NCBI RefSeq assembly: GCF_016650695.1
Contig: NZ_JAEKFH010000003.1
Span: 1,694,001-1,758,000, forward strand
Direction of reading: 5' to 3'
DNA from: Pseudomonas sp. TH41
GTDB taxonomy: Bacteria > Pseudomonadota > Gammaproteobacteria > Pseudomonadales > Pseudomonadaceae
DNA length: 64,000 nt
Positions 9,381 through 25,479 of this stretch are shown piece by piece. Under the pieces are notes generated by a model that saw only the letters and a program-made list of their open reading frames with translations, was not told the origin of the DNA and searched no databases. Position numbers and translations under genes: made by a program. The number at the start of each line of letters is the position of its first letter. Position 1 is the stretch's first letter.

Positions 9381-12300
9381 ATGGCTACCACCACCCTTGG
9401 GGTCAAACTTGACGACCCGACCCGCGAGCGCCTCAAGGCCGCCGCGACCTCGATTGATCGCACGCCGCACTGGTTGATCAAGCAGGCAATTTTCAATTAC
9501 CTGGAAAAACTCGAGGGTGGTGCAACCCTGACCGAGCTGAGCGGTTTGACCAAGGATTCCGACGACGCTGTCGATGCGCCGCTGGATCACGCCCACCAGT
9601 GTTTCCTCGAATTCGCCGAAAGCATCCTGCCGCAATCGGTACTGCGCGCCTCCATCACTGCTGCCTACCGTCGCCCGGAACCTGAAGTGGTGCCCATGCT
9701 GATCGAACAGGCTCGCCTGCCAGCAGCGATGGCTGAAGCGACCAACAAGCTCGCGTCCTCGATTGCCGAAAAACTGCGCAATCAGAAGAGCGCCGGCGGC
9801 CGTGCCGGGATTGTTCAGGGTCTGTTGCAGGAATTTTCCCTGTCGTCCCAAGAAGGTGTGGCGCTGATGTGCCTGGCCGAAGCGCTGCTGCGCATCCCGG
9901 ACAAAGGCACCCGTGACGCGCTGATCCGCGACAAAATCAGCACCGGCAACTGGCACCCGCACTTGGGCAACAGCCCGTCGCTGTTCGTCAACGCCGCCAC
10001 CTGGGGCTTGCTGCTGACCGGTAAACTGGTCGCCACCCACAACGAAGCCGGCCTGACTTCATCCTTGAGTCGCATCATCGGCAAGAGCGGCGAGCCGATG
10101 ATCCGCAAGGGCGTCGACATGGCCATGCGCCTGATGGGCGAGCAGTTCGTCACCGGCGAAACCATCGCCGAAGCCCTGGCCAACGCCAGCAAGTTCGAAG
10201 CCAAGGGCTTCCGCTATTCCTACGACATGCTGGGTGAAGCCGCACTCACCGAGCACGACGCCCAGAAGTACCTGGCCTCGTACGAACAAGCCATCCACTC
10301 GATCGGCAAAGCGTCCCACGGCCGTGGGATTTATGAAGGTCCGGGTATTTCCATCAAGCTCTCGGCGCTGCACCCGCGCTACAGCCGCGCGCAATACGAG
10401 CGCGTGATGGACGAGTTGTACCCGCGCCTGCTGTCGCTGACCTTGCTGGCCAAGCAATACGACATCGGCCTGAACATCGACGCCGAAGAAGCCGACCGCC
10501 TCGAGCTGTCGCTGGACCTGCTGGAGCGCTTGTGCTTCGAGCCGCAACTGACGGGCTGGAACGGCATCGGTTTCGTGATCCAGGCTTATCAGAAGCGTTG
10601 CCCGTACGTGATTGATTACGTGATCGACCTGGCTCGCCGCAGCCGTCATCGCCTGATGATCCGCCTGGTGAAAGGCGCCTACTGGGACAGCGAAATCAAG
10701 CGCGCCCAGGTCGAAGGCCTGGAAGGCTATCCGGTCTACACCCGCAAGGTGTACACCGACGTGTCCTACATCGCTTGCGCCCGCAAATTGCTGTCGGTGC
10801 CAGAAGTCATCTACCCGCAATTCGCTACGCACAACGCTCACACACTGTCGGCCATTTACCACATTGCCGGTCAGAACTATTACCCGGGCCAGTACGAGTT
10901 CCAGTGCCTGCACGGCATGGGCGAACCGCTGTACGAACAGGTTGTAGGCAAAGTTTCCGAAGGCAAGCTGAACCGTCCGTGCCGCGTGTACGCGCCAGTG
11001 GGTACTCACGAAACACTGTTGGCGTACCTGGTACGTCGTCTGTTGGAAAACGGCGCGAACACCTCGTTCGTTAACCGCATTGCCGACCAATCTATTTCGA
11101 TTCAGGAGCTGGTGGCCGATCCAGTAGCCAGCATCGAGCAGATGGCGACGCTGGAAGGTGGCTTCGGCCTGCCGCACCCGCGTATCCCGCTGCCGCGTGA
11201 TCTTTATGGTGCCGAGCGCGCCAACTCCAGCGGCATCGACATGGCCAACGAACATCGTCTGGCCTCCCTGTCCTGCGCCCTGCTGGCCACCGCTCACAAC
11301 CACTGGAAAGCCGCGCCGATGCTCGGTTGTGCCTCCAGCTCCGAAACGCCAGCACCGGTGCTGAATCCGTCCGATCTGCGTGACGTGGTGGGCCACGTGC
11401 AGGAAGCCACCGTCGAAGACGTCGACAACGCCATCCAGTGCGCCCTGAACGCGGCGCCGATCTGGCAGGCCACCCCGCCCGCCGAACGCGCCGCGATCCT
11501 GGAACGTGCTGCCGATTTGATGGAAGGCGAGATCCAGCCACTGATGGGCCTGCTGGCTCGCGAAGCCGGCAAGACCTTCGCCAACGCCATCGCCGAAGTG
11601 CGCGAAGCCGTGGATTTCCTGCGTTATTACGCGGTGCAAGCGCGCAACGATTTCACCAACGACGCCCACCGCCCACTGGGCCCGGTGGTGTGCATCAGCC
11701 CATGGAACTTCCCGCTGGCGATCTTCAGCGGCCAAGTCGCTGCGGCACTGGCCGCCGGTAACCCGGTGCTGGCCAAGCCTGCGGAACAAACCCCGCTGGT
11801 GGCGGCTCAAGCCGTGCGCCTGCTCCTCGAAGCCGGGATTCCGGAAGGCGTGCTGCAACTGCTGCCGGGCCGTGGCGAAACGGTTGGCGCGCGTCTGGTC
11901 GGTGACGATCGGGTCAAAGGCGTGATGTTTACCGGCTCCACCGAAGTCGCTCGATTGCTGCAACGTAACGTCGCAGGGCGCCTGGATGCACAGGGTCGCC
12001 CGATTCCGCTGATCGCTGAAACCGGCGGCCAGAACGCGATGATCGTCGACTCCTCGGCACTGACCGAACAGGTAGTGATCGACGTGGTGTCGTCGGCCTT
12101 CGACAGTGCCGGCCAACGTTGCTCGGCATTGCGGGTCCTGTGCTTGCAGGAAGATTCCGCTGACCGTGTCATCGAAATGCTCAAGGGCGCCATGGCTGAA
12201 TGCCGTCTCGGTAATCCAGAGCGCCTGTCCGTGGACATCGGCCCGGTGATCGACGCCGAAGCCAAGGCCGGCATCGAGAAGCACATCCAGGGCATGCGCG

Positions 12301-13331
12301 ACAAAGGTCGCAGCGTGTACCAGGTGGCGATTGCCAACACCGAGGAAGTCAAACGCGGCACCTTTGTGATGCCGACCCTGATCGAACTGGAAAGCTTCGA
12401 CGAGCTGCAACGGGAGATTTTCGGCCCGGTACTGCACGTGGTTCGCTACAAGCGCAAGGAAATCGATCAACTGATCGCTCAGATCAACGCTTCCGGTTAC
12501 GGCCTGACCCTGGGCGTACACACCCGGATCGACGAGACCATCGCCAAGGTGATCGACAACGTCAACGCGGGTAACGTCTACGTGAACCGCAACATCGTCG
12601 GTGCGGTGGTCGGCGTGCAACCGTTCGGCGGCGAAGGGTTGTCGGGTACTGGCCCGAAAGCCGGTGGCCCGCTGTACCTGTACCGCCTGCTGTCGACCCG
12701 TCCTACCGATGCGATCGAGCAATCCTTCGCTCGCGGTGACGCCATCACCGCACCGGACGTTCGCCTGCGTGATGCCATGAGCAAACCGCTGACCGCGCTG
12801 CAAGCCTGGGCCGACAGCAACACGTTCAGCGACCTGAGCGCATTGTGCGTGCAGTTCGCGGCGCAATCGCAAAGCGGCATCACCCGTGTATTGGCGGGCC
12901 CGACCGGCGAACGCAACAGCTACGCCATCCTGCCCCGCGAACACGTGTTGTGCCTGGCGGAAGTCGAAGGCGATCTGCTGACGCAACTGGCTGCGGTGTT
13001 GGCCGTGGGTGGTTCGGCGGTATGGCCGGAAGCTGACCTGACCAAGGCGTTGTTCGCACGCCTGCCGAAGGAAGTTCAGGCGAAGATCAAGCTGGTTTCC
13101 GACTGGACCAAGGACGAAGTGGTGTTCGATGCCGTTCTGCACCATGGCCATTCCGATCAGCTGCGAGCGGTGTGCCAGCAAGTGGCCAAGCGTGCCGGGG
13201 CGATTGTTGGGGTTCATGGGTTGTCCCAGGGCGAGACCAACATTGCACTGGAGAGGCTGGTGATCGAGCGGGCGTTGAGCGTTAACACTGCGGCGGCGGG
13301 TGGTAATGCGAGCTTGATGACGATCGGCTAA
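9381..13331 (+). CDS. putA: Trifunctional proline utilisation protein PutA (repressor, PRODH, P5C dehydrogenase)
   Basis: A 1316-residue fusion, the full size of trifunctional PutA. Residues 1-47 are a ribbon-helix-helix DNA-binding domain ([16 protein letters not shown]). The middle is the FAD proline dehydrogenase barrel ([26 protein letters not shown]). From about residue 650 comes the NAD-dependent aldehyde dehydrogenase half, with [16 protein letters not shown], the FTGS loop, ETGGQNAM with the general-base Glu and [10 protein letters not shown] with the catalytic Cys. It oxidises proline to P5C and then to glutamate at the membrane, and represses putP/putA when proline is scarce. The ribosome binding site is AGGA, 7-8 bases before ATG. 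Binding sites lie just upstream. Confidence 0.98.
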   Translation: MATTTLGVKLDDPTRERLKAAATSIDRTPHWLIKQAIFNYLEKLEGGATLTELSGLTKDSDDAVDAPLDHAHQCFLEFAESILPQSVLRASITAAYRRPEPEVVPMLIEQARLPAAMAEATNKLASSIAEKLRNQKSAGGRAGIVQGLLQEFSLSSQEGVALMCLAEALLRIPDKGTRDALIRDKISTGNWHPHLGNSPSLFVNAATWGLLLTGKLVATHNEAGLTSSLSRIIGKSGEPMIRKGVDMAMRLMGEQFVTGETIAEALANASKFEAKGFRYSYDMLGEAALTEHDAQKYLASYEQAIHSIGKASHGRGIYEGPGISIKLSALHPRYSRAQYERVMDELYPRLLSLTLLAKQYDIGLNIDAEEADRLELSLDLLERLCFEPQLTGWNGIGFVIQAYQKRCPYVIDYVIDLARRSRHRLMIRLVKGAYWDSEIKRAQVEGLEGYPVYTRKVYTDVSYIACARKLLSVPEVIYPQFATHNAHTLSAIYHIAGQNYYPGQYEFQCLHGMGEPLYEQVVGKVSEGKLNRPCRVYAPVGTHETLLAYLVRRLLENGANTSFVNRIADQSISIQELVADPVASIEQMATLEGGFGLPHPRIPLPRDLYGAERANSSGIDMANEHRLASLSCALLATAHNHWKAAPMLGCASSSETPAPVLNPSDLRDVVGHVQEATVEDVDNAIQCALNAAPIWQATPPAERAAILERAADLMEGEIQPLMGLLAREAGKTFANAIAEVREAVDFLRYYAVQARNDFTNDAHRPLGPVVCISPWNFPLAIFSGQVAAALAAGNPVLAKPAEQTPLVAAQAVRLLLEAGIPEGVLQLLPGRGETVGARLVGDDRVKGVMFTGSTEVARLLQRNVAGRLDAQGRPIPLIAETGGQNAMIVDSSALTEQVVIDVVSSAFDSAGQRCSALRVLCLQEDSADRVIEMLKGAMAECRLGNPERLSVDIGPVIDAEAKAGIEKHIQGMRDKGRSVYQVAIANTEEVKRGTFVMPTLIELESFDELQREIFGPVLHVVRYKRKEIDQLIAQINASGYGLTLGVHTRIDETIAKVIDNVNAGNVYVNRNIVGAVVGVQPFGGEGLSGTGPKAGGPLYLYRLLSTRPTDAIEQSFARGDAITAPDVRLRDAMSKPLTALQAWADSNTFSDLSALCVQFAAQSQSGITRVLAGPTGERNSYAILPREHVLCLAEVEGDLLTQLAAVLAVGGSAVWPEADLTKALFARLPKEVQAKIKLVSDWTKDEVVFDAVLHHGHSDQLRAVCQQVAKRAGAIVGVHGLSQGETNIALERLVIERALSVNTAAAGGNASLMTIG

Positions 13332-13343
13332 ACAGCAATGAAG

Positions 13344-13368
13344 CCAGGCGTCCGCAATGGACGCCTGG
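13344..13368 (+). terminator. Hairpin after putA, possible terminator
   Basis: A perfect 10-bp stem (CCAGGCGTCC / GGACGCCTGG) with a 5-base loop, 12 bp after the putA stop. It lacks a T-run, so termination is inferred from position. Confidence 0.5.
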
Positions 13369-13381
13369 AATGCAGAAACCT

Positions 13382-13471
13382 TGTGGGAGCGGGCTTGCTC
13401 GCGAAGGCGGAGTGTCAGTCGACATCAACATTGACTGTTACACCGCATTCGCGAGCAAGCCCGCTCCCACA
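13382..13471. repeat. REP doublet (TGTGGGAGCGGGC variant)
   Basis: TGTGGGAGCGGGCTTGCTCG and its reverse complement face each other between putA and the acyl-CoA dehydrogenase gene. Variant of the main REP type with GTGGGAG in place of GTAGGAG. Confidence 0.92.
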
Positions 13472-13577
13472 TTTGATTAGCGGTGCCCGCAACACACCAT
13501 CACGCTCATCAATCATCCTGTTCACCCCGCCCTCCCCCCGCCTAGACTCGGCCCATTCCAATAAAAGGTAGGCCGCC

Positions 13578-15380
13578 ATGTCCGAGACGTTGCTCAGTTC
13601 CCGCAATCTGGCTTTCGAGCTGTATGAAGTCCTCGATGCCGAGGGCCTGACTCAGCGTGAGCGTTTCGCCGAGCACAACCGCGAAACCTTCGATGCCGCC
13701 ATCGGCACGGCTCGCAACATTGCCGAGAAGTTTTTCGCCCCGCACAACCGCAAGGGCGACGAAAACGAGCCGCGCTACGAAGACGGTCAGGCGATTCTGA
13801 TCCCAGAAGTAAAACCGGCGGTGGATGCCTTCCTCGAAGCCGGTTTCCTCAATGCCGCGCGCAGTTTCGACGCCGGCGGCATGCAACTTCCTACACTGTT
13901 GTCCCAGGCCTGCTTCGCGCATTTCCAGTCGGCCAACGCTGCATCGACCTCGTACCCTTTCCTGACCATGGGCGCGGCGAACCTGATCGAAAGCTTCGGC
14001 ACTGATGAGCAGAAACGCCGGTTCCTGCAGCCGATGATCGATGGGCGCTTCTTCGGCACCATGGCCCTGACCGAACCCCACGCCGGCTCGTCGCTGTCGG
14101 ACATTCGTACTCGCGCCGAGCCGGCGTCCGACGGCACTTATCGACTCAAAGGCAACAAGATCTTCATCTCCGGCGGTGATCACCCGCTGTCGGAAAACAT
14201 CGTGCACATGGTCCTGGCCAAACTCCCTGACGCACCGGCCGGGGTGAAGGGCATTTCGCTGTTTATCGTGCCCAAGTTTCTGGTTAACGATGACGGCAGC
14301 CTCGGCAAACGCAACGACGTATTGCTGGCAGGCCTGTTCCACAAGATGGGCTGGCGCGGCACCACGTCCACCGCGCTGAACTTCGGCGATAACGGCGAGT
14401 GTGTCGGCTATCTGGTGGGCAAGCCACACCATGGCTTGAGCTACATGTTCCAGATGATGAACGAAGCGCGGATCGGCGTCGGCATGGGCGCAGTGATGCT
14501 CGGTTATGCCGGTTATCTGTACTCCCTGGCGTACGCGCGCGAGCGCCCGCAGGGCCGCGTGCCGGACAGCAAAGACCCGAACACCGCACCGGTGGCAATC
14601 ATTGCGCATGCGGACGTGAAACGCATGTTGCTGACTCAGAAAGCCTACGTCGAAGGCTCGTTCGACCTCGGGCTGTACGCGGCACGGCTGTTCGATGACA
14701 CCACGACGCTTGAGTCCGAATCCGAGCGCAAGCAAGCGCATGAGCTGCTGGATTTGTTGACGCCGATCGTCAAATCCTGGCCGTCGGAGTTCTGCCTGAA
14801 GGCCAACGAACTGGCGATCCAGATTCTTGGCGGCCACGGTTATACCCGTGAGTACCCGGTGGAACAGTATTACCGCGACAACCGCCTGAACCCGATTCAT
14901 GAAGGGACTCATGGCATTCAGTCGCTGGACTTGCTGGGGCGAAAGTTGGCGCAAAACGGTGGGGCCGGGCTCAAGCAGCTGATTCGCTTGATCGCCGATA
15001 CCGCCGAGCGTGCGCAGGTGTATGAATCGCTAACGCCGCTACGTGAACCGCTGGAGAAATTGGTGGCGCGCCTGCAAACGGTGACCATCGGCCTGCTGAC
15101 CGACCTGGCTCAAGGCAAGGTCAACAGCAGCCTGGCGAACTCGGCGCTGTACCTGAAAGTGTTCGGGCACACGGTGATTGGCTGGCGCTGGCTGGAGCAG
15201 GCGATTCGTGCCGAGGAAGGGTTGGCCAAACGGATTGCGGCGGATGTGAGCTTCTATAAAGGCAAGTTGCAGGCGGCGCGGTATTTTCTGACGTGGGAAG
15301 TACCGGGTTGTCACCATGAGCTGGCGATTCTTGAGGCGCGGGATGATGTGTGCCTTGGGATGCGGGATGAGTGGTTTTGA
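13578..15380 (+). CDS. Acyl-CoA dehydrogenase (long form with C-terminal extension)
   Basis: A 600-residue flavin acyl-CoA dehydrogenase. It shows the family motifs MALTEPHAGSSLSDI (FAD/substrate region, about residue 158), NEARIGVGMG and QILGGHGYTREYPVEQYYRDNR near residue 415, with an extra C-terminal domain of about 120 residues, as in the 590-600 residue DmdC/AcdA-like group. Members oxidise acyl-CoA or methylthio-acyl-CoA thioesters and pass electrons to ETF; the substrate cannot be told here. An AAAGGTAGG ribosome binding site precedes the ATG. It stands alone between putA and a convergent chemoreceptor gene. Confidence 0.93.
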   Translation: MSETLLSSRNLAFELYEVLDAEGLTQRERFAEHNRETFDAAIGTARNIAEKFFAPHNRKGDENEPRYEDGQAILIPEVKPAVDAFLEAGFLNAARSFDAGGMQLPTLLSQACFAHFQSANAASTSYPFLTMGAANLIESFGTDEQKRRFLQPMIDGRFFGTMALTEPHAGSSLSDIRTRAEPASDGTYRLKGNKIFISGGDHPLSENIVHMVLAKLPDAPAGVKGISLFIVPKFLVNDDGSLGKRNDVLLAGLFHKMGWRGTTSTALNFGDNGECVGYLVGKPHHGLSYMFQMMNEARIGVGMGAVMLGYAGYLYSLAYARERPQGRVPDSKDPNTAPVAIIAHADVKRMLLTQKAYVEGSFDLGLYAARLFDDTTTLESESERKQAHELLDLLTPIVKSWPSEFCLKANELAIQILGGHGYTREYPVEQYYRDNRLNPIHEGTHGIQSLDLLGRKLAQNGGAGLKQLIRLIADTAERAQVYESLTPLREPLEKLVARLQTVTIGLLTDLAQGKVNSSLANSALYLKVFGHTVIGWRWLEQAIRAEEGLAKRIAADVSFYKGKLQAARYFLTWEVPGCHHELAILEARDDVCLGMRDEWF

Positions 15381-15409
15381 TCGGACATAGATCGGTGTAA
15401 TGGCCACAA

Positions 15410-15484
15410 AAAAGATCGCAGCCTGCGGCAGCTCCTACAGGGAACGCATTCCAATGTAGGAGCTGCCGCAGGCTGCGATCTTTT
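15410..15484. repeat. Inverted repeat with terminator-like ends between convergent genes
   Basis: AAAAGATCGCAGCCTGCGGC and its reverse complement make a 30-bp near-perfect stem around a 15-base loop, ending in TTTT on either strand. It lies between two convergent genes and probably ends both transcripts. A sister element (AAGATCGCAGCCTTCGGCAG) lies at 49746. Confidence 0.88.
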
Positions 15485-15490
15485 GATCTT

Positions 15491-17428
15491 CTAGCTCAAC
15501 TTGAAGCCACCCATCTGCCGCGCCAAATCATCCGCCAAGCGCTGCAACGTCTGACAATCTTCACGACAGGCCCTGACTTCTCCGGCCGTCGCCCGGGCCA
15601 AGTCAGAAATCCCCTGCACGTTGCGGTTGATCTCTTCGGTCACCGCCGACTGCTCTTCCGTCGCCGTCGCTACCTGATGGTTCATGTCACTGATGCGCTC
15701 GACCTGCCCGGTAATTGCCGTCAATGAAGCCCCGGTGCGCTGGCTCGACTCAACGCCAGTGCCCGTCGCCGCCTGCCCGGAATGCATCGACGACACCGCA
15801 TTCTCCGCGCCCTGCTTGAGGCTGCCGATCATCTGCTGAATCTCGTCGGTCGACGCTTGCGTTCGGCGCGCCAGTGTTCGCACTTCATCGGCCACCACCG
15901 CAAAACCACGCCCCATGTCCCCGGCCCGAGCCGCCTCAATCGCCGCATTCAGTGCCAGCAAGTTAGTCTGCTCGGAAATCCCGCGAATCACCGCCAACAC
16001 CTGATCGATGGACGCCACCTGATTGGCCAGATCGCCCACCGCACTGGCGGCGATGCCGATTTCATCGGACATGCTTTCGATGTGCCGGATCGACCCACCC
16101 ACCACCTCGCGGGCCTGCAGCGCTTCGTCACGAGCGTTTTGCGAAGCGACCGCCGCGTTGCCGGCGTTCTGGGCGATTTCCTGCACGGTCAGGCCCATTT
16201 CATGAACCGCGGTGGCGACCATGTCAGTCATTTCCTGCTGACGTCCGGAGCGTTCAGCGGTGTTGTCCACCACGCGAGCCACCTGACCGACCGCTGTGCG
16301 CAAACGCTCGCTGGTGGTCAGTACCTCGCCGATCATGTCGCGCTGACTGTCCAGAAATCGATTGAAGCCGCGCGCCAGGTCGCCCAGCTCATCGGCGCGA
16401 CTGGAATCTAACCTGTGGGTCAAATCTCCCCCACCGCTACCGATAGCCACCAGTGCCGCTGTTACCTGACGAATCGGGCGAACCAATCCACGGGCCAGCA
16501 ATACCACCAACAGAAGGCACACCAGCGCCACCGCCAGGCCGATACCGCTGCTCATCCACATGGCGCGACGTGCTTCGGCGTAGATCTGCGATTGCGGCAC
16601 TTCCGCCACCAACGTCCAGCCCAGATCCCGCAGCGGCAGGCTCAACGCCAAATATTCTTCGCCTTCGCGCACAAAACGGCTGCTGATGGCGGCTTTTTGA
16701 CCCATGACCGCTTGCGCCGCCGACGTGCCGATTTGTTCGGCCAAGGTACGTTTGCCGCTAAATTGCGCTTCGGGATGAACCTGGATCAAACCGTCGGAAC
16801 GCACGAGATAGACCCTGCCGTGCTCACCGAAGTTGAAGTTGTGGATCAGCTCCGACAGCTCTTTCATGCTCAGGCCAAGGCCTGCAACGCCCACGACTTT
16901 GCCGGCCTGCTCGACCTTGAGGTCGATGAACAGCGCCAATTCTCCGGTCGCGGTGTCATTGTCGATATTGAGGGTCTTCGGCTGGTTGCTGTCCAGAAAT
17001 GAATAGAACCATGCGTCCTTCGGGTTGGAACGGCTGAGGGTCCGGTCCAGGCCTTTTTCAGTGAAGTAGTGGTTTGAAGCCGCGCCGACAATCAGTGCGG
17101 TGAAGGCTTTGTGTTCAGCGCGAATGCCTTCCAGATAGGTCACAAAAGTGTCGGTCTGGGCGCTGTTTTCACCCCCGGCCAACCAGTCGCGCACCATGCT
17201 ATTGCTGGCGATGTCCTTGGCGGCGGTGAGGGGTTGAACCAGAATTCGTTCGATGTCGTTGCGCATCGCTTCGATGCTTGACGGCAGCGCTTGCTCGACC
17301 AGATAGCGCTCGGCAAGCCGGTTGACCACGAGGGTATAAATGCCCACCACGATCAGAATACTGACCAGCAGCGCGGACCCCATACTGAGGATCAACTGCC
17401 ATTGAATACTGCGTCGCCAGAACTGCAT
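15491..17428 (-). CDS. Methyl-accepting chemotaxis protein with double-Cache sensor
   Basis: A 645-residue chemoreceptor: one membrane segment near residues 12-32, a periplasmic sensor of about 250 residues of the dCache type ([22 protein letters not shown]), a second segment near 285-305, a HAMP domain ([14 protein letters not shown]) and a methyl-accepting signalling domain with the conserved tip [18 protein letters not shown]. It senses a small molecule and controls CheA; the ligand is unknown. The frame extends upstream to 17500, but the ATG at 17428 follows a GGGGG ribosome binding site and starts directly before the first membrane helix. Confidence 0.95.
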   Translation of the reverse strand: MQFWRRSIQWQLILSMGSALLVSILIVVGIYTLVVNRLAERYLVEQALPSSIEAMRNDIERILVQPLTAAKDIASNSMVRDWLAGGENSAQTDTFVTYLEGIRAEHKAFTALIVGAASNHYFTEKGLDRTLSRSNPKDAWFYSFLDSNQPKTLNIDNDTATGELALFIDLKVEQAGKVVGVAGLGLSMKELSELIHNFNFGEHGRVYLVRSDGLIQVHPEAQFSGKRTLAEQIGTSAAQAVMGQKAAISSRFVREGEEYLALSLPLRDLGWTLVAEVPQSQIYAEARRAMWMSSGIGLAVALVCLLLVVLLARGLVRPIRQVTAALVAIGSGGGDLTHRLDSSRADELGDLARGFNRFLDSQRDMIGEVLTTSERLRTAVGQVARVVDNTAERSGRQQEMTDMVATAVHEMGLTVQEIAQNAGNAAVASQNARDEALQAREVVGGSIRHIESMSDEIGIAASAVGDLANQVASIDQVLAVIRGISEQTNLLALNAAIEAARAGDMGRGFAVVADEVRTLARRTQASTDEIQQMIGSLKQGAENAVSSMHSGQAATGTGVESSQRTGASLTAITGQVERISDMNHQVATATEEQSAVTEEINRNVQGISDLARATAGEVRACREDCQTLQRLADDLARQMGGFKLS

Positions 17429-17528
17429 GGAGCACCCCCAAAGAATAAGAGGCTGAAACACTGCAACAGCCGTGCCGATTGTATACAACTCAACCGACAA
17501 CTTATTCTTTGGTTGTGCGCAAAGCCGA

Positions 17529-17831
17529 TCAGGCCTGATTGATCGTCTTGGAGATCACTTCAACCGTGGCGCTGACTTGCTCTTGGTAACGGTTGAGTTC
17601 GAGCTTGTGCTGCTTTTGCATTTCGATCTGCTGCGAGCACAGATTCATGGCGGCCAGCACCAACAGCCGGTCGCCGATCAGCGTCGGGTACTTCCTTTTG
17701 GTGTCAGCCAGAGCGGCCTTCAACATTAATGCGGCGTCCAGCAGGGTTTGCTCTTCCCCGGCCGGCGCCTTGATCGAATAGTCCTCCCCCAGAATCGAGA
17801 CGACTTTTACCCCTGCGGCGCCATGATTCAT
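17529..17831 (-). CDS. zapA: Cell division protein ZapA
   Basis: A 100-residue ZapA: N-terminal beta part ([16 protein letters not shown]), the family helix region [22 protein letters not shown] and a C-terminal coiled coil. ZapA crosslinks FtsZ protofilaments at the division ring. Its ATG overlaps the stop of the upstream zapB-like gene by ATGA, so the two are translationally coupled. In many gammaproteobacteria zapA is followed by the 6S RNA gene; here only 100 bp separate it from the chemoreceptor, with no room for 6S RNA. Confidence 0.93.
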   Translation of the reverse strand: MNHGAAGVKVVSILGEDYSIKAPAGEEQTLLDAALMLKAALADTKRKYPTLIGDRLLVLAAMNLCSQQIEMQKQHKLELNRYQEQVSATVEVISKTINQA

Positions 17832-18058
17832 GCGCTGACCGGGCCGGCGCTGACGCGCTCAACCAGGGCCTGGATGCGTGCAGCCGTTGCACCTTGCTTC
17901 TCTTCCTGCTCCATCAGGCTCAATTGCAGGCTTTCGTTTTCATCCTTGGCCTGGGCCAGTTCTGCGCTCAGGGTTTGGTTGGTGCCGAGCAGGCTCTGGT
18001 TCTGTTGCACCAGTTCGCTGACCAGCTGTTCCAATTGGCTTAGGGATGCTTCCAACAT
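17828..18058 (-). CDS. Short coiled-coil protein of the TIGR02449 / ZapB-like family
   Basis: A 76-residue, almost wholly coiled-coil protein (LEASLSQLEQLVSELVQQNQ, then SAELAQAKDENESLQLSLME). Small proteins of this kind regularly precede zapA in pseudomonads and are described as ZapB-like. The open frame reaches a TTG at 18136, but the internal ATG at 18058 gives the usual family start; the exact start base rests on the translation. Coupled to zapA through an ATGA overlap. Confidence 0.85.
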   Translation of the reverse strand: MLEASLSQLEQLVSELVQQNQSLLGTNQTLSAELAQAKDENESLQLSLMEQEEKQGATAARIQALVERVSAGPVSA

Positions 18059-18246
18059 TTTGATTTTCCAAGCATTTTCAAGGGGCGCGTACGATAAAGA
18101 AAAGTCATCACGGATGCCAGGGTTAATCGGGCTCAAGGCCTTGATTTTCCTGGCGGACGACCTTTCTCGCGATCTTTAAAGACTGCGACAGACGGATCTG
18201 GTTCCTGCACTTCGTCGCCATAGGTCAGAAGTAACGCGCCCACCCC

Positions 18247-18348
18247 TGTAGGAGCGAAGCTTGCTCGCGAAAGGCGTTAACGATAACGCGTGCTGTCTGG
18301 ATGACCCCGTTGCCTGGATATTTTTCGCGAGCAAGCTTCGCTCCTACA
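18247..18348. repeat. REP doublet (GAAGC variant)
   Basis: TGTAGGAGCGAAGCTTGCTC and its reverse complement face each other. It lies in the 412-bp gap between the zapB-like gene and the antiporter gene; apart from this pair I see nothing gene-like in that gap. Confidence 0.92.
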
Positions 18349-18470
18349 AGAGGTCTGCGATGACTGCAAAAAGCTTTTTGACAGCATCACATTTCAACAG
18401 GTTAGAATCGCTGGCACGCAGACTGCATGGTCAGTTTGTGCCCGTCTTTCAGCTTTCTGGAGTACTGCCT

Positions 18471-20213
18471 TTGAATGCGACGACCATCAACAGCCTGTTC
18501 TTGATTGGCGCGTTGCTGGTAGGTGCGAGCATTCTGGTCAGCTCACTTTCGTCCCGCCTCGGCATCCCGATTCTGGTGATCATCCTGGCTGTGGGCATGG
18601 CGGCCGGCGTCGATGGCGGCGGCATTATCTTCGATAACTACCCAACGGCTTATCTGGTCGGCAACCTCGCCCTGGCCGTCATCCTGCTCGACGGCGGCTT
18701 GCGGACCCGGGTGGCGAGTTTCCGCGTGGCGTTGTGGCCAGCACTGTCGCTGGCCACGGTCGGGGTATTGATTACCACCGCGCTGACTGGCATGGCCGCC
18801 GCGTGGCTGTTCAACCTGAATATCATTCAAGGCCTGTTGATCGGCGCCATCGTCGGCTCCACGGATGCTGCGGCGGTGTTCTCGCTGTTGGGCGGCAAAG
18901 GCCTGAACGAACGGGTCACCGCCAGCCTTGAGATCGAGTCCGGTAGCAACGACCCGATGGCGGTGTTTCTCACCGTCACCCTGATCGACATGCTCGCCAG
19001 CGGCCAGACCGGCCTGCATTGGAGCCTGCTCGGGCACTTCCTGCGTGAGTTCGGTATCGGGGCCGTCATCGGCCTCGGCGGTGGCTGGGTCATGTTGCAA
19101 CTGGTCAATCGCATCCATCTGGCCAACGGCCTGTACCCGATTCTGGTGATCGCCGGCGGCCTCGCCGTCTTCGCCCTGACCAACGCCTTGCACGGCAGCG
19201 GTTTCCTCGCTGTTTACCTGTGCGGCCTGGTGATCGGTAACCGCCCGGTGCGCAGCCGCCATGGCATTTTGCACATGCTCGACGGCATGGCCTGGCTGGC
19301 GCAGATCGGGATGTTCCTGGTGCTGGGGCTGTTGGTCACGCCCCACGACCTGCTACCGATTGCCCTGCCGGCGCTGGGTCTGGCGCTGTGGATGATTCTG
19401 TTTGCCCGGCCGCTGTCGGTGATGGTCGGCCTGCTGCCGTTCAAGGCGTTCCATGGTCGCGAAAAAGCCTTTATCTCTTGGGTCGGGTTACGCGGCGCGG
19501 TGCCGATCATTCTGGCGGTGTTCCCGTTGATGGCCGGCCTGCCCAACGCCCAGCTGTACTTCAACCTCGCCTTCTTTATTGTGCTGGTGTCGCTGCTGGT
19601 GCAGGGCACGAGCCTGCCGTGGGTGGCCAAACTGCTGAAAGTGACCGTTCCACCGGAGCCGGCACCGATCTCACGCGCGGCGCTGGAAGTTCACGTCACC
19701 AGCGAGTGGGAGCTGTTCGTGTACCGCCTCGGTGCCGAAAAATGGTGCATCGGCTCGCCCCTTCGCGAACTGAAAATGCCCGAAGGCACGCGGATCGCCG
19801 CCCTGTTTCGCCACCAGCAACTGCTCCATCCGTCGGGTAGTACGGTGCTCGAAGTTGACGATTTGCTGTGCGTAATCGGCCACGAACATAACCTTCCGGC
19901 CCTCGGAAAACTCTTCAGCCAGGCGCCACAACGGGGCCTCGATTTGCGCTTCTTCGGCGACTTCGTGCTCGAAGGAGACGCCCAGCTGGCCGCGGTTGCG
20001 GCGCTGTACGGGTTGAAAGTCGAAGGCATCGATCCAGACATGACCCTGGGCCACTTCATTGCCCATAAAGTAGGCGGTGCGCCCGTCGTCGGTGACCAGG
20101 TGGAGTGGAACAGCACCATCTGGACTGTCGCGGTCATGGAAGGGAACAAGATCGGCAAAGTGGGCGTCAGATTCCCCGAAGGAACTCGCCCGGGTCCCGG
20201 CTTGTTCCTCTAA
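18471..20213 (+). CDS. nhaP2: Potassium/proton antiporter NhaP2 (CvrA)
   Basis: A 580-residue CPA1 exchanger with about 12 membrane segments, a conserved core ([28 protein letters not shown], with the Asn-Asp ion-binding pair) and a C-terminal cytosolic TrkA-C-like regulatory part ([17 protein letters not shown]). It exports K+ for H+ and protects cells at low osmolarity. The frame runs back to 18261 inside a REP element, but the TTG at 18471, preceded by GGAG, starts the standard NhaP2 N-terminus ([19 protein letters not shown]) and gives the standard length. Confidence 0.93.
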   Translation: MNATTINSLFLIGALLVGASILVSSLSSRLGIPILVIILAVGMAAGVDGGGIIFDNYPTAYLVGNLALAVILLDGGLRTRVASFRVALWPALSLATVGVLITTALTGMAAAWLFNLNIIQGLLIGAIVGSTDAAAVFSLLGGKGLNERVTASLEIESGSNDPMAVFLTVTLIDMLASGQTGLHWSLLGHFLREFGIGAVIGLGGGWVMLQLVNRIHLANGLYPILVIAGGLAVFALTNALHGSGFLAVYLCGLVIGNRPVRSRHGILHMLDGMAWLAQIGMFLVLGLLVTPHDLLPIALPALGLALWMILFARPLSVMVGLLPFKAFHGREKAFISWVGLRGAVPIILAVFPLMAGLPNAQLYFNLAFFIVLVSLLVQGTSLPWVAKLLKVTVPPEPAPISRAALEVHVTSEWELFVYRLGAEKWCIGSPLRELKMPEGTRIAALFRHQQLLHPSGSTVLEVDDLLCVIGHEHNLPALGKLFSQAPQRGLDLRFFGDFVLEGDAQLAAVAALYGLKVEGIDPDMTLGHFIAHKVGGAPVVGDQVEWNSTIWTVAVMEGNKIGKVGVRFPEGTRPGPGLFL

Positions 20214-20247
20214 ACTCCATTCTTCGTCTCGTTTTCGATCGGTCCCT

Positions 20248-23598
<3,351 letters not shown>

Positions 23599-23613
23599 CC
23601 GCCCTATCCCTAG

Positions 23614-25110
<1,497 letters not shown>

Positions 25111-25116
25111 AGCTCG

Positions 25117-25479
25117 TCAATCCAGAGGATCAATGGCACTGACGACTCGAGCAACAATGTCGGCCATCGTGACGTCATCCAGCCGTTCAATGAACCTGGC
25201 CGAGCCATCATGGACACGTTGTTCAATGTCAAAACTGCGCACCTGATTGCACACGGCGATGCCGTTCGTTTCGTGACCAGAGACGATAACCGCCAGCCCG
25301 GAGTTTCGACTGAAGCTCCCGCCACTGGTCACAGGCACAGTCATACTGACGCCCAGTGCGTTGATTTCCCTTGGGGTTATCACCACGAAGCGATGCCGGT
25401 TCATCATCTCCCGGCCCGCAACCGGATTCGGATCAATCCAATAGACATCGCCCCGCTGCGGGGCTTGCCGACGAACCAT
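25117..25479 (-). CDS. PemK/MazF-family toxin (ChpB-like endoribonuclease)
   Basis: A 120-residue member of the MazF/PemK toxins, with GDVYWIDPNPVAGREMMNRH at the N-terminus, RFVVITP and VPVTSGG in the core and ALSV-like replacement IVARVVSAID at the end. These toxins cut mRNA at short sites and are held inactive by the antitoxin encoded upstream. Its ATG overlaps the antitoxin stop (ATGA). It is convergent with selO, with only 6 bp between stops. Confidence 0.9.
   Translation of the reverse strand: MVRRQAPQRGDVYWIDPNPVAGREMMNRHRFVVITPREINALGVSMTVPVTSGGSFSRNSGLAVIVSGHETNGIAVCNQVRSFDIEQRVHDGSARFIERLDDVTMADIVARVVSAIDPLD

Noticed and set aside
10059..13217. 1052-residue minus-strand frame
   Set aside because: It is a shadow of putA produced by high GC codon use; putA matches its family over its whole length.
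13542..14954. 470-residue minus-strand frame opposite the acyl-CoA dehydrogenase
   Set aside because: Shadow frame; the plus strand has all dehydrogenase motifs and a ribosome binding site.
17429..17528. 6S RNA gene after zapA
   Set aside because: The gap is only 100 bp and shows no long, bulged rod-like pairing.
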